Assembly (NCBI RefSeq): GCF_003173715.1
Contig: NZ_CP029550.1
Location: 496,001-560,000, forward strand
Direction of reading: 5' to 3'
DNA: 64,000 nt
Source of the DNA: Methylobacterium durans
GTDB taxonomy: Bacteria; Pseudomonadota; Alphaproteobacteria; Rhizobiales; Beijerinckiaceae
The notes below the pieces were generated by a model, which saw nothing but the letters and a program-made list of their open reading frames with translations, searched no databases and was not told the origin of the DNA. Below, piece by piece: positions 54,613 to 63,853 of the stretch (the first letter of the stretch is position 1; each line of letters begins with the position of its first letter). The translations under genes and the position numbers were made by a program.

Positions 54613-55659
54613 CTACGCCGCCGCGCTCGCCGGCGGCATGACCTGCCGGACGATCTGGTCCCAGCGGCTCAAGAACGCCTCGACCACCCGCGCATCGAAA
54701 TGGGTGCCGCACTTTTCGAGAAGGTAGGCCCGCGCCGCCTCCGGGGCCCAGGCCGACTTGTAGGGGCGCTCGGTGGTGAGCGCGTCGAACACGTCCGCCA
54801 CGGCGACGATCCGGCCCGAAAGCGGGATCGCCTCGCCGCGGATGCCGTGCGGGTAGCCGGTGCCGTCCCAGCGCTCGTGGTGGGTCCCCGCGATCTCGGC
54901 GGCGAGCCGCACGATCGGCGACGTGCTGCTCTCCAAGATGCGCTGGCCGCGCTCCGCATGGCGCTCCATCACGTCGCGCTCGGCGCTGGTGAGGGAACCG
55001 GGCTTCAGCAGGATGGCGTCCGGCACCGCGATCTTGCCGACATCGTGCATCGTCGATGCGAGGCTGATCTGGCGGCACTCATCCGGCGCGTAGCCGAGGG
55101 CCTCGGCAGTCAGCGCCACGTAGGCGGCGACGCGGGCGATGTGGTTGCCCGTATCCGTGTCCCGGTGCTCGGCCGCGCGCATGAGGAGCGTGATGATCTC
55201 GCGCTCCCGCGCCTCCACCGTGGCGACAGCGGCGGCGACCTCGCGCTCGAGGATGGACGCGTGATCCTGCTGCTGCCGGTAGGCCCGGCTGAGGGCGAGC
55301 AGGTTGGCGACGCGGGCCCGTACCTCGACCGGGTCGAAGGGCTTGTTGAGGAAGTCGGTGGCGCCGGCCTCCAGCGCCTCCCGCCGCAGGCGGCGCTCCT
55401 CGATGCTGGTCACCATGACGATCGGCACGTGCGCGAGCTTCGGCAGCGCCCGGATCGCCTCGATGAAGGCGATCCCGTTCATGCCGGGCATGTCGTAATC
55501 GGTGAGGACGACACCGAGATCGTGGGCGTGCGCCTCGGCGAAGGCCAGAGCCTCGGCCGGCCGCGTGAAGTCCTGCGGTGCGCAATCCGGGATCGGGCGC
55601 AGGGCCTCCATCATCAGGAGGTTGTTCAATTCAGCGTCGTCGAGGACGAGCACCCGCAT
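54613..55659 (-). CDS. HD-GYP response regulator (RpfG type)
   Basis: 348 aa. Receiver domain (VLVLDDAELNNLLMMEALRP, acceptor Asp in VLTDYDMPGMNG, Lys in FLNKPFDP), a coiled linker, then an HD-GYP domain: HIARVAAYVALTAEALG, MHDVGKIAVPDAILLKPG and THHERWDGTGYPHGIRGEAI. HD-GYP domains hydrolyse cyclic di-GMP. Located between two TadE/TadG sets. Confidence 0.93.
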   Translation of the reverse strand: MRVLVLDDAELNNLLMMEALRPIPDCAPQDFTRPAEALAFAEAHAHDLGVVLTDYDMPGMNGIAFIEAIRALPKLAHVPIVMVTSIEERRLRREALEAGATDFLNKPFDPVEVRARVANLLALSRAYRQQQDHASILEREVAAAVATVEAREREIITLLMRAAEHRDTDTGNHIARVAAYVALTAEALGYAPDECRQISLASTMHDVGKIAVPDAILLKPGSLTSAERDVMERHAERGQRILESSTSPIVRLAAEIAGTHHERWDGTGYPHGIRGEAIPLSGRIVAVADVFDALTTERPYKSAWAPEAARAYLLEKCGTHFDARVVEAFLSRWDQIVRQVMPPASAAA

Positions 55660-56109
55660 CGAAAATCACCCGCACCGCAGCCGTCGCTCCCACCCTAGGC
55701 AGGGATACAGCGCAAACATTGCCAAAGCGTTCGATGGATTAGTCGCAGTGATTCTTCAACCTAAGCGTGTGTTAAGCCGAAGCTCCGCATCGCTAGAGGT
55801 GCCCAGACGGTATCGCTCGGGATGCGCGCGGCCGAGAAAACCTCGTGACCATTCTTGGTCCGGGCAAATTCACGTTCGGCCGGGCAGGATTGCGTTAAGC
55901 AAGCCGGGCCGGAAGCTGGGGCTTCCCGACACTTTTCACGATGTGTTGTCAGTTGTCGCGTCATCAGCATCTGCAGGGGAGCAGAGTCGGGCATTCCGCA
56001 TGACACGGTCGGTCGGTCGGTCCATTCGTCGGCAACAGGCCGGGTGGCGCGGCATCGTCCGAGTTCCGGGCGCCGTCCCGTGCCGGGCCGGCTCGCGCCG
56101 AACGTCGCC
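55660..56109. other. Intergenic region between the HD-GYP gene and the plus-strand TadE-like gene
   Basis: About 450 bp holding divergent promoters. Open frames here lack family features. Confidence 0.5.
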
Positions 56110-56703
56110 GTGACGGGCCTCTCCCGACATCTCCACCTTTTCGCCGCACGGCGCGACGGCGTCAGCGCGGTCGAGTTCGCGTTGATCGCCCCGATCCTGA
56201 TCCTGCTTTTCACCGCGACGATCGACGTTCCGCGCGCGTTCTCGATCAATCGACGCCTCGCGAGCGGCGCCGGCACGATGGCGGACCTGATCTCCCGCAA
56301 CGATTTCCAGAGCCTGGACGAGGTCTACGCGGCGGCCCAGGCCGTGGCGGAGCCCTACGATGTCGGCACGGCGCGGATCGTGCTCACGGCGGCCGGGATC
56401 TACCGGACGCCGGAGGGGTTCGTCGCCAAGGTCTGCTCCAGCGCGGCGCAGAAGGACGTGCCGCGCCAGCCCGGCTCGACCATCGGACCCGCGCCCCTCG
56501 GGATGCGGATCGACGGCGCCCGCTACGTCATGGCCGAGGTCAAGATGCAGTACCGGGCGGTCTTCCGGCTGGTCCCGGTGCTCAACGGCTGGGAATTCAC
56601 CACCACGACGCTCTGGCCCGTCCGCGAGGGCAAGAGCGTCAACGGGCGCGACGAGGTGGTCCTGCCCGGTGGCCGGCCCTGCGCGGCGAATGACGGCGCC
56701 TGA
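56110..56703 (+). CDS. TadE-like protein, second copy
   Basis: 197 aa from GTG 56110 (no good ATG nearby). Prepilin-like stretch DGVSAVEFALIAPILILLFT, then an exported part (VMAEVKMQYRAVFRLVPVLN). Similar in plan to the protein at 53469-54056 but not closely alike. No tad secretion ATPase or platform genes are in the window. Confidence 0.75.
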   Translation: MTGLSRHLHLFAARRDGVSAVEFALIAPILILLFTATIDVPRAFSINRRLASGAGTMADLISRNDFQSLDEVYAAAQAVAEPYDVGTARIVLTAAGIYRTPEGFVAKVCSSAAQKDVPRQPGSTIGPAPLGMRIDGARYVMAEVKMQYRAVFRLVPVLNGWEFTTTTLWPVREGKSVNGRDEVVLPGGRPCAANDGA

Positions 56704-56729
56704 GGGCACGGCCGCTGCGCGCGGGGCCC

Positions 56730-59429
56730 TCAGGCGGCGAGCCTGTGGCCGAAGAACGCCTCCAACTCCGTCGCGGTCCGCTCGAACAGGGCTCTCAGGG
56801 CCGGGATGCAGGCCGCGTCCGCGCAGATCCCGTCGACGCGCGCGGCGCGCTCGATCTCCGCGAGGCGCCCGGCGAGGGCCTCGGCCCCGACATTCGCGCA
56901 CATCGACTTGAGGCTGTGGGCGGCGCTCGCCGAAGCGGGTGCGTCGGATGCCGTCGCTGCCGCGTGCAGGGCGTCGAGAGCGGTAGGACCGTGCTCGCGG
57001 AACAGGCGCAGCAACCGCTGGATGAAGGAGGACCCGCTCTGCTCGGCGATGTCCGACAGGCTCGCCAGGGTGTCGGGATTCAGGAGGCGTGAAGGGGCCG
57101 GGTCGTCCGCCCGGCTCGGCGCTGGGAGCGGACCGGTTTCGGCAGGGTGGGCGCGGTCGGCCACCGGCGTCCCGACGTCGGCGAGGACGCGCGCGAGATC
57201 GGCCAGCGTGAAGGGCTTGACGAGAACCCCGTCCATGCCGGCGTCCCGCCACGCATCGGCACTGGTCCCGATCACGTGGGCGGTGAGGGCGTAGATCGGC
57301 ACCGCTCCCGCTCCGGCCGCCCGCTCCTCGGCGCGGATGGCGCGGGCCGCATCGAAGCCGTCGAGGACGGGCATGCTCCCGTCCATCAGGATGAGGTCGA
57401 TGCCGCCGAGGCGGGCCTGATCCAGCGCCTCCCGACCGTTCTCGGCCATGCGGATGTCGGTGACGCCGCAGCGCTGCAGGGCCTCGGCCGCGACCTCGCG
57501 ATTGACCGCGTTGTCGTCCGCCACGAGGACGCGCAGGCTCTCGTATCGGGGCGGGGCTTCCGACGGGCCGGCGACGATCTCGGCGCTCGCGACGGGTCGA
57601 TCCTCGGCGAGGGCCGCGAGGGCCGCCTGCCACTCGGCCTGGACGAGGGGCCAGCGCAGGACGTCGTCGGCGAGGCCGAGCTTGAGCACCTGCGCGCCGC
57701 TCGCATCGCCCATCGGCGCGATCGCGAGGACCCGTCCGCTTCCAATCGGTCGGCGACCGCCCTGCATCAGCAGGCTTGCGGCGACGATGGCGTGGGCTCC
57801 CGCGCCGCTCGCGCCGGGCAGGAAGCCGGCCTCGCCGAGCGAGGTCCCGACGACGGTCCCGGTCGCCGCCCCGAGGCCCTCCACGCGAACGAACGGCGAC
57901 ACCTGTTCCACGCGGCCGATCAGCTTCGGTTCGGAGAGGACCTCCACGGGCAGGCGGATCCAGAAGGTCGAGCCGGCGCCGACCGCGCTCGACACGCCGA
58001 TCTCGCCACCCATCGCGGCGACGAGCGACTGCGCGATCGAGAGACCGAGCCCGGTCCCGCCGAAACGGCGCGTCGTCGTCTGGTCGGCCTGCGAGAAGGC
58101 GGAGAAGATCGTGGGCAGCTTGTCGACCGGGATGCCGATGCCCGTGTCGCTGACGCTGATCTCGATGCGCCCCGCATCGATCGCCGCGATCCGGATCAGC
58201 ACGTGGCCGGCTTCTGTGAACTTGAGCGCGTTGTTGACGAAGTTGCCGAGCACCTGCCCCAGCCGCACCGGATCGCCCGCGAAGCTCGCCGGCACGCCGG
58301 GCGCCACGTGCGCGGCGATGTCGAGCCCCTTGGCGCGGGCGCGTTCCCCGAACAGCGTCACCACCGTGTCGACGAGGTCGGCCGGGGAGACCGGGATGCG
58401 CTCCAGCTCCAGCTTGCCCGCCTCGACCTTCGCGAAATCCAGGATGTCGTTGATGATCGCCAGTAGGCTCTGGCCGGACCGGGCGATCACCTCGGCGTAG
58501 CGGCGCTGGCGGGCCGGCAAGTCGGCGGCGGCGGCGAGGAGCTCGGCCATCACCAGCATGCCGTTCATCGGCGTGCGGATCTCGTGGCTCATCGTGGCCA
58601 GGAAGGTCGACTTCGCGGCATTGGCCGCCTCGGCCATGTCCTTCGCCACGCGCAGGTCCAGCGTCCGGTCCGAGACTTCCTGCTCCAGCGAGGCGCGGTG
58701 GTCGGCGAGCGCCCGGTCGCGGTCGCGCACGGCGCCGAGAAGCCCGTTGAAGGTGGTGGCGAGCGCGCCGACCTCGTCGTTCGTGGTGACGGAGGCGAGC
58801 GTGGCGTAGTCGTGGTTCTCGCGAACCGCGTTCATGGTCTCGGCGAGCGAGCGGAGCGGCTGCGTCAGCGCCCTCTGCAGGCGCCAGGCGACGAGGAGGC
58901 CGATCGCGAGGGCTGCCACCGCCGCGAGCGCGGCGTTGCGCAGCACCGCGAGCAGGCGATCGGCAAGGTCGCCGGTCTCGGCGACCACGGTCACCGAGCC
59001 GATCTCACGGCCGGCATCGACCACCGGAACGCTGAGACGCACGGTGCGGGTCAGGGCGAGGTCGAGGGCCGACACGCCGTCCTGGCGGTCGAGATCGAGG
59101 TCGTCGGCGAGCCGCAAGCCGATCCCCTGCTCGGCGAACGGCGTCCCATCTCCGCGCGCGACGGCCACGTAGCTGATGTTGCGCTGCGCGGCGATCGCCC
59201 GCAGGGCGGCCGAGGCGCCAGCCTCGTCGTCGGCGGCGACGGCCTTGGCAGTGGCGCTCGCGAAGACGGTGGCGAGGGCGCGCAGGGCGTCGCGCTTGTC
59301 CGTGGCGTAGCGGCCGACCTCGCCGAGGACGGTCAGGCCGGTCCCGACGACGAGCGCGATCAGCACGGCGCTGGCGACGGCGCGCCCGAGCCGCCGGGCG
59401 AGCGAGCGATAGGGTCTGGAACGGGTCAT
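56730..59429 (-). CDS. Hybrid sensor histidine kinase with receiver and Hpt domains
   Basis: About 899 aa (GTG 59471 also possible). Order: helix 15-40; periplasmic sensor domain (about 40-160); second helix; HAMP; H-box ATMSHEIRTPMNGM; ATPase (NFVNNALKF, VSDTGIGIP, FGGTGLGLSIAQSLV). A receiver follows (VLVADDNAVNREVAAEALQR, acceptor in LILMDGSMPVLDG, LVKPFTL), then a C-terminal Hpt with AHSLKSMCANVGA. Phosphate could flow His-Asp-His to a separate regulator, for example the HD-GYP protein nearby. That pairing is inference. Confidence 0.92.
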   Translation of the reverse strand: MTRSRPYRSLARRLGRAVASAVLIALVVGTGLTVLGEVGRYATDKRDALRALATVFASATAKAVAADDEAGASAALRAIAAQRNISYVAVARGDGTPFAEQGIGLRLADDLDLDRQDGVSALDLALTRTVRLSVPVVDAGREIGSVTVVAETGDLADRLLAVLRNAALAAVAALAIGLLVAWRLQRALTQPLRSLAETMNAVRENHDYATLASVTTNDEVGALATTFNGLLGAVRDRDRALADHRASLEQEVSDRTLDLRVAKDMAEAANAAKSTFLATMSHEIRTPMNGMLVMAELLAAAADLPARQRRYAEVIARSGQSLLAIINDILDFAKVEAGKLELERIPVSPADLVDTVVTLFGERARAKGLDIAAHVAPGVPASFAGDPVRLGQVLGNFVNNALKFTEAGHVLIRIAAIDAGRIEISVSDTGIGIPVDKLPTIFSAFSQADQTTTRRFGGTGLGLSIAQSLVAAMGGEIGVSSAVGAGSTFWIRLPVEVLSEPKLIGRVEQVSPFVRVEGLGAATGTVVGTSLGEAGFLPGASGAGAHAIVAASLLMQGGRRPIGSGRVLAIAPMGDASGAQVLKLGLADDVLRWPLVQAEWQAALAALAEDRPVASAEIVAGPSEAPPRYESLRVLVADDNAVNREVAAEALQRCGVTDIRMAENGREALDQARLGGIDLILMDGSMPVLDGFDAARAIRAEERAAGAGAVPIYALTAHVIGTSADAWRDAGMDGVLVKPFTLADLARVLADVGTPVADRAHPAETGPLPAPSRADDPAPSRLLNPDTLASLSDIAEQSGSSFIQRLLRLFREHGPTALDALHAAATASDAPASASAAHSLKSMCANVGAEALAGRLAEIERAARVDGICADAACIPALRALFERTATELEAFFGHRLAA

Positions 59430-59513
59430 CGGCAGCCTGTCCGCGAGGGCGGCGCCAGCATGGCCGATCACATCTTTGCATCGTCTTACGGGCGCGGCCT
59501 GGGCGCCCGGCCG

Positions 59514-60578
59514 TCAGAGGCGCCGCGTTTCAGACCTGAGCGCGATCCCTCCCGTCGGCCGGCGCTCGTACCACCCCTTCGTCCGGTTCACGATGCGCAC
59601 CACCGTGAGCATCACCGGGACCTCGATCAGGACCCCGACGACGGTTGCGAGCGCCGCGCCCGAGTGGAAGCCGAACAGGCTGATCGCCGCCGCGACCGCG
59701 AGTTCGAAGAAGTTCGAGGCACCGATCAGGGCCGAGGGACCGGCCACGCAATGCTGCTCGCCGGCGAAGCGGTTCAACAGGTAGGCCAGCCCCGCGTTGA
59801 GGTAAACTTGAACGAGAATCGGCACCGCGAGGAGCCCGATCACCAGAGGCTGGGCCAGGATTTGCTCGCCCTGGAAGCCGAACAGCAGGACGAGCGTGGC
59901 GAGAAGCGCGCCGAGCGACAGCGGACCGAGCTTGGCGAGAAGCCGCCGAAGCCCGTCCTCGCCACCGGATGCGAGCAGCGCGCGCCGCAGGATCTGCGCC
60001 GCGACGACGGGAATCACGATGTAGAGCGCGACGGAGAGGAGGAGCGTGTCCCACGGCACGGTGATCGCCGAGATTCCGAGCAGCAGCCCGACGATGGGCG
60101 CGAAGGCCACGACCATGATCGTGTCGTTGAGCGCCACTTGGCTCAGCGTGAAGTTCGGCTCGCCGCGAATGAGGTTCGACCAGACGAACACCATGGCGGT
60201 GCAGGGCGCCGCCGCGAGCAGGATCAGCCCGGCGATGTAGCTGTCGATCTGGTCCGCCGGGAGGAGAGGTCGGAACAGGTGCCCCACGAAGAGCCAGCCG
60301 AGCACCGCCATCGAGAAGGGCTTCACCGCCCAGTTCACGAAAAGCGTCACCCCGATGCCGCGCCAGTGGCGTCCGACCTCGGCGAGCGACCCGAAGTCGA
60401 CGCGCAGCAGCATCGGCACGATCATGAGCCAGATCAGGATCGCCACGGGCAGGTTCACCCGCGCGACCTCGGCGGAGCCGATGGCGTGAAAGAAGCCCGG
60501 CAGCACGTGGCCGAGCCCGATGCCGGCCAGGATGCAGAGCGCGACCCAGACGGTGAGATTGCGTTCGAAGGTGGACAT
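59514..60578 (-). CDS. acr3: Arsenite efflux carrier, ACR3 family
   Basis: 354 aa, ten helices. ACR3 motif LILLAAAPCTAMVFVWSNLI with the essential Cys in helix 4, and VALNDTIMVVAFAPIVGLLL then VLIEVPVMLTVVRIVNR. Exports As(III). Part of acr3-arsC-arsR. Confidence 0.94.
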   Translation of the reverse strand: MSTFERNLTVWVALCILAGIGLGHVLPGFFHAIGSAEVARVNLPVAILIWLMIVPMLLRVDFGSLAEVGRHWRGIGVTLFVNWAVKPFSMAVLGWLFVGHLFRPLLPADQIDSYIAGLILLAAAPCTAMVFVWSNLIRGEPNFTLSQVALNDTIMVVAFAPIVGLLLGISAITVPWDTLLLSVALYIVIPVVAAQILRRALLASGGEDGLRRLLAKLGPLSLGALLATLVLLFGFQGEQILAQPLVIGLLAVPILVQVYLNAGLAYLLNRFAGEQHCVAGPSALIGASNFFELAVAAAISLFGFHSGAALATVVGVLIEVPVMLTVVRIVNRTKGWYERRPTGGIALRSETRRL

Positions 60579-60586
60579 CGGACTGC

Positions 60587-61024
60587 TCAGGCGGTGGCGA
60601 TGCGCCGGCCGTGCTCGTCGACGACAGGCTCACCGTCCTCCTTCGCGAAGGCCTGCCTCTGGGGCGGGAGCAGGTCGAGCACCGTCTCGGAAGGCCGGCA
60701 CAGGGCGACGCCCTTCGGCGTCACGACGAGGGGGCGGTTCAGGAGGATCGGGTGCTCCGCGAGGGCGTCGAGAAGCTGCGCGTCGGTGAGCGACGGGTCG
60801 CCGAGCCCGAGATCGGCGTAGGGCGTGCCCTTCTCGCGCAACAGGTCGCGGATGCTGAGACCTGCACGCGCCGCGAGGCGCTGCACGAGCGTCCGCGTCG
60901 GCGGCGTCCTCAAGTACTCGACGACGTGCGGCTCGATTCCGGCGTTCCGGATCATCGCGAGGGCGTTGCGGGACGTTCCGCAGGCGGGGTTGTGATAGAT
61001 CACCACGTCGAACGGCTCAGTCAC
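60587..61024 (-). CDS. arsC: Glutaredoxin-dependent arsenate reductase ArsC
   Basis: 145 aa. Active Cys in YHNPACGTSRNALAMI, arsenate-binding Arg residues, and GRPxVVTPKG-type segment (LLNRPLVVTPKGVALCRPSE). Converts As(V) to As(III) for Acr3. Overlaps arsR by eight bases. Confidence 0.95.
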   Translation of the reverse strand: MTEPFDVVIYHNPACGTSRNALAMIRNAGIEPHVVEYLRTPPTRTLVQRLAARAGLSIRDLLREKGTPYADLGLGDPSLTDAQLLDALAEHPILLNRPLVVTPKGVALCRPSETVLDLLPPQRQAFAKEDGEPVVDEHGRRIATA

Positions 61025-61376
61025 CGGGGGAATCTCCGTTCGCGGGGCAGCAGGCGGACAGGGCCTCGACGGCCGGCGCGCACACCTCCGGGCGGCCCCG
61101 GCAGCAATCGCGCATCAGGAACGCGATGAGGCCGGACAGGGTCGGATAGGACGCGCTGTAGATCATCGAGCGGCCCTCCCGCCGCGAGCCGATCAGGCCC
61201 GCGTGATCGAGCTCCTTGAGATGGAACGACAGGTTCGACGTCGACAGGCCGAGCTCGGCGGCCAGCAGTCCGGCGGCCAGCCCGTCGGGCCCGGCCGTGA
61301 CGAGGGCGCGCACGACTTTCAGGCGGTGCTCCTGGCCGAGGGCCGCGAAGGCCGAGAGGGCTTGCCGTTCATCCAT
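61017..61376 (-). CDS. arsR: ArsR-type arsenic-responsive repressor
   Basis: 119 aa. Winged helix (LFAALGQEHRLKVVRALV-like start AFAALGQEHRLKVVRALV; LSTSNLSFHLKELDHAGLI). The As(III)-binding cysteines lie at the C-terminal side (MRDCCRGRPEVCAPA, LSACCPA), a non-classical position as in several ArsR2-type proteins. First gene of the operon; likely controls arsH as well. Confidence 0.93.
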   Translation of the reverse strand: MDERQALSAFAALGQEHRLKVVRALVTAGPDGLAAGLLAAELGLSTSNLSFHLKELDHAGLIGSRREGRSMIYSASYPTLSGLIAFLMRDCCRGRPEVCAPAVEALSACCPANGDSPGD

Positions 61377-61383
61377 CGTTGGC

Positions 61384-61405
61384 TCAATAACTCAAGAATC
61401 ATTGA
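61384..61405. promoter_or_regulatory. Candidate ArsR operator between arsR and arsH
   Basis: Inverted repeat TCAAT-N12-ATTGA in the 50-bp divergent gap, as expected for an ArsR/SmtB operator. Confidence 0.55.
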
Positions 61406-61426
61406 AACGTAGAGAAAGGCGTTGGC

Positions 61427-62173
61427 GTGGACAAGCCCCTCGAGCCCTTCAGCGATGGCCTTCCCCATCTCGTAGACGCCCATTTCGCGGTGCCGACCGC
61501 ATCGGATCTCGGCGACGTGTCACGCTTCGCGCATCCGCCGCGCTTCCTCATCCTGTACGGTTCTCTGCGGGACCGTTCCTTCAGCCGCTTCCTCGCCCAG
61601 GAGGCGGCACGTCTTCTGGAGCGGATGGGCGGCGAGGTTCGGATCTTCCACGCACATGGGCTGCCGCTTCCGGACGACACCACGGCCGACCATCCGAAGG
61701 TTCAGGAACTGCGCGCCCTGTCCCTGTGGTCGGAGGGGCAGGTCTGGGTTTCACCGGAGCGGCACGGCAATCTGACCGGCGTGATGAAGAGCCAGATCGA
61801 CTGGCTGCCGCTGAGCGAGGGCTCGGTCCGCCCGACGCAGGGGCGTACCCTGGCCGTCATGCAGGTCTCGGGCGGGTCGCAGAGCTTCAACGCCGTGAAC
61901 AGCCTGCGCGTGCTCGGCCGCTGGATGCGGATGATCACCATCCCGAACCAGTCGTCCGTTCCGATGGCCTATCGCGAGTTCGACGAGGCGGGGCGCATGC
62001 GCGAAGGACCGCTCTACGACCGGGTCGTGGACGTGTGCGAGGAGCTGGTGAAGTTCACGCTCCTGACCCGCGAGCGGGCCGAGTATCTCGTCGACCGCTA
62101 CAGCGAGCGGAAGGAGCGTGCGCCTGCGCGTCTCGGGGCCGTCGCCGACGATATCGGCTTCGTGAAGCGCTGA
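61427..62173 (+). CDS. arsH: ArsH NADPH-dependent FMN reductase
   Basis: 248 aa from GTG 61427. FMN motif [20 protein letters not shown], then [20 protein letters not shown] and [20 protein letters not shown]. ArsH oxidises trivalent organoarsenicals and gives broad metal resistance. Divergent from arsR. Confidence 0.95.
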   Translation: MDKPLEPFSDGLPHLVDAHFAVPTASDLGDVSRFAHPPRFLILYGSLRDRSFSRFLAQEAARLLERMGGEVRIFHAHGLPLPDDTTADHPKVQELRALSLWSEGQVWVSPERHGNLTGVMKSQIDWLPLSEGSVRPTQGRTLAVMQVSGGSQSFNAVNSLRVLGRWMRMITIPNQSSVPMAYREFDEAGRMREGPLYDRVVDVCEELVKFTLLTRERAEYLVDRYSERKERAPARLGAVADDIGFVKR

Positions 62174-62185
62174 CGGCCGTGCTGC

Positions 62186-62299
62186 TCAGCCGATCACCCA
62201 GGCTCCGAACAGAACTGCGGCGAGAAAGAGCCCGGAACTCACGGCGACGGCGACGACTTCGCGGTGTTCGAGCAGGAGGTGGTCGAGAGCAGTGGACAT
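62186..62299 (-). CDS. Small membrane peptide, 37 residues
   Basis: MSTALDHLLLEHREVVAVAV then SSGLFLAAVLFGAWVIG: one helix. Converges with arsH. No family recognised. Confidence 0.4.
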   Translation of the reverse strand: MSTALDHLLLEHREVVAVAVSSGLFLAAVLFGAWVIG

Positions 62300-62716
62300 G
62301 ATCGGATGGCGACAGCGAACCGAGTGGATGTGAGATCGCAGATAGCACCCGAAATCTGACCACCGTGTGAGGATAAGTGCTGACCGCGCGCTTAAAGTCC
62401 GAGCGTCACACGTCTGCAACATTCGGGGCCGGCGCCCGTGCGGGCTCGTCCTGCTGCGCCCCAGAGCTGGCATGCCTCGGGAGGTCGAGCGTCTCCGGCC
62501 AGCGGGTTCCGCCGCGTCGCTCTCGGCGATGTCCGGAGGCCGAATTGCCTTCGACGCCCGATCGGCGTCCCGGCGTGACCGTTCAGAGGGCGGCACGCAC
62601 ACCCGCTCGGCACAGACAGGGAACGAGGATCTGTGGATCGCCGCGTCGACGCGCTCGCCTGCGCGTCGATCGTGTTCGGCCTCGCGTCGATCATCTCGAT
62701 CTGCGCGATCCTCGGA
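62300..62716. other. Intergenic region
   Basis: About 417 bp with no convincing gene. A plus-strand frame from 62633 starts with a hydrophobic stretch but runs antisense to the next gene. Confidence 0.45.
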
Positions 62717-62932
62717 TCAGATGCGCGCGCCGTCATCCCTCGGCGGCTTGCCGCAGCGGAACTTCTCGACCCGCCAGCGATCGTGCATCCGCTGCCAATG
62801 GGCCATCTGCGGCTGAGCGACCGTGAGGCATTGCTGCGGCGTGGTGACCTCCTCGCTGAAGAAGTGCACGCGCGTCACGCAATGGGTCGGGTTCGCAGAC
62901 AGGCAGGTCAGGAAGTATAGGCCGTAGAGCAT
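62717..62932 (-). CDS. Small Cys-containing protein, 71 residues
   Basis: MLYGLYFLTCLSANPTHCVT, then VHFFSEEVTTPQQCLTVAQP and RWRVEKFRCGKPPR. Four Cys; resembles small proteins in other Methylobacterium genomes by recall. Function unknown. Confidence 0.6.
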   Translation of the reverse strand: MLYGLYFLTCLSANPTHCVTRVHFFSEEVTTPQQCLTVAQPQMAHWQRMHDRWRVEKFRCGKPPRDDGARI

Positions 62933-63113
62933 GCGCCATCATCCTCTGGCGTTCTGGGCGCTTCCTCTGTCGGTTCGCTATTCTTGGAACATGAACGAGC
63001 AAACGGCGTGCCGGTTGCTGTTGCGCTTCGGGCGCAACACCGTGTTTTCAAGCGACGGGACGCGCATCGCCCGCTCGGAGCGGACCGCGCATCCCGCGGC
63101 GCGACGCTCACCC

Positions 63114-63368
63114 TCAGTCGCAGATCTTGCGCACCACGAGGTCTCCGTCCGCGTCGATGAAGCGCGTGACCCGGCACGTCCTGACATAGGCGGGCACGAT
63201 CGCGACGTAGCGCGGGCCCCAGCCGAAGCCGCGTCCGAAGCCGTGATGGTGGCCGAAGCCGCCATGCCCGAAGCCTCCACGCCCGAAGCCGCGGGCGGAC
63301 GCCTCGGAGGCGCCGAGCGCCGCGGCGGCGAGCGCGAGCGCGGCGGTGAGTGTGATGAGCCGTCCCAT
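63114..63368 (-). CDS. Small exported Gly/His-rich protein
   Basis: 84 aa. Signal peptide (RLITLTAALALAAAALGASE), then a Gly-Phe-His repeat region (FGRGGFGHGGFGHHHGFGRG) and a C-terminal CRVTRFIDADGDLVVRKIC with two Cys. Likely secreted; could bind metal. Confidence 0.75.
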   Translation of the reverse strand: MGRLITLTAALALAAAALGASEASARGFGRGGFGHGGFGHHHGFGRGFGWGPRYVAIVPAYVRTCRVTRFIDADGDLVVRKICD

Positions 63369-63853
63369 GATCGTGCCTCCTCGTGGATGAGCCGATGGAT
63401 TCGGCTCGCCTGTCCTGAATGGCCGAGGGGCATGCGCCGCACCGTGACCCGGATCACGGAGGTTTCGCGGGCCGAAACCGCAGGCGTCGCGATCGAGGGG
63501 GCCGGGATCCGCGCGAAAAGAACCCGCCGCGGCAGAGGGGGCTCGGCCGGGCGGGTCGAAGAGCTGTCACAGAGTGCGGCAAGCCGCGCTGCGTACTCTG
63601 CCGCAGGGCGCGGGCGGGTCAATCGGGCCCGAACGGTTCGTCTGCCACCGCACGACGGAAAAGCCCCGCGAGCCGTGGCACCGCGGGGCGAAAGGTTTCA
63701 CGACCTCTCCATCGGGCCGCGGATCGTCCGGCATCGCTCGACGCAGGGTCGGTGTGCGGGATCGTCGGGGGCGCCTCAGGTCGCGGGCCGACCATCCGCG
63801 AGGCGGGTTAACCGGAGGTTAAACCGCCGCGTGACGGTCGGCGCGGGCGTTCC
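63369..63853. other. Intergenic region near the right end
   Basis: About 485 bp without a supported gene; contains the hairpin at 63663-63689. Confidence 0.45.
63663..63689. terminator. GC hairpin, possible terminator
   Basis: GCCCCGCG pairs with CGCGGGGC across an 11-nt loop. GAAAGG follows on the plus strand, so on the minus strand it is preceded by CCTTTC. A factor-independent terminator is possible but weak. Confidence 0.4.

Noticed and set aside
58584..60821. 745-codon plus-strand open frame
   Set aside because: Antisense to the hybrid kinase and acr3, both well supported; low-complexity composition.
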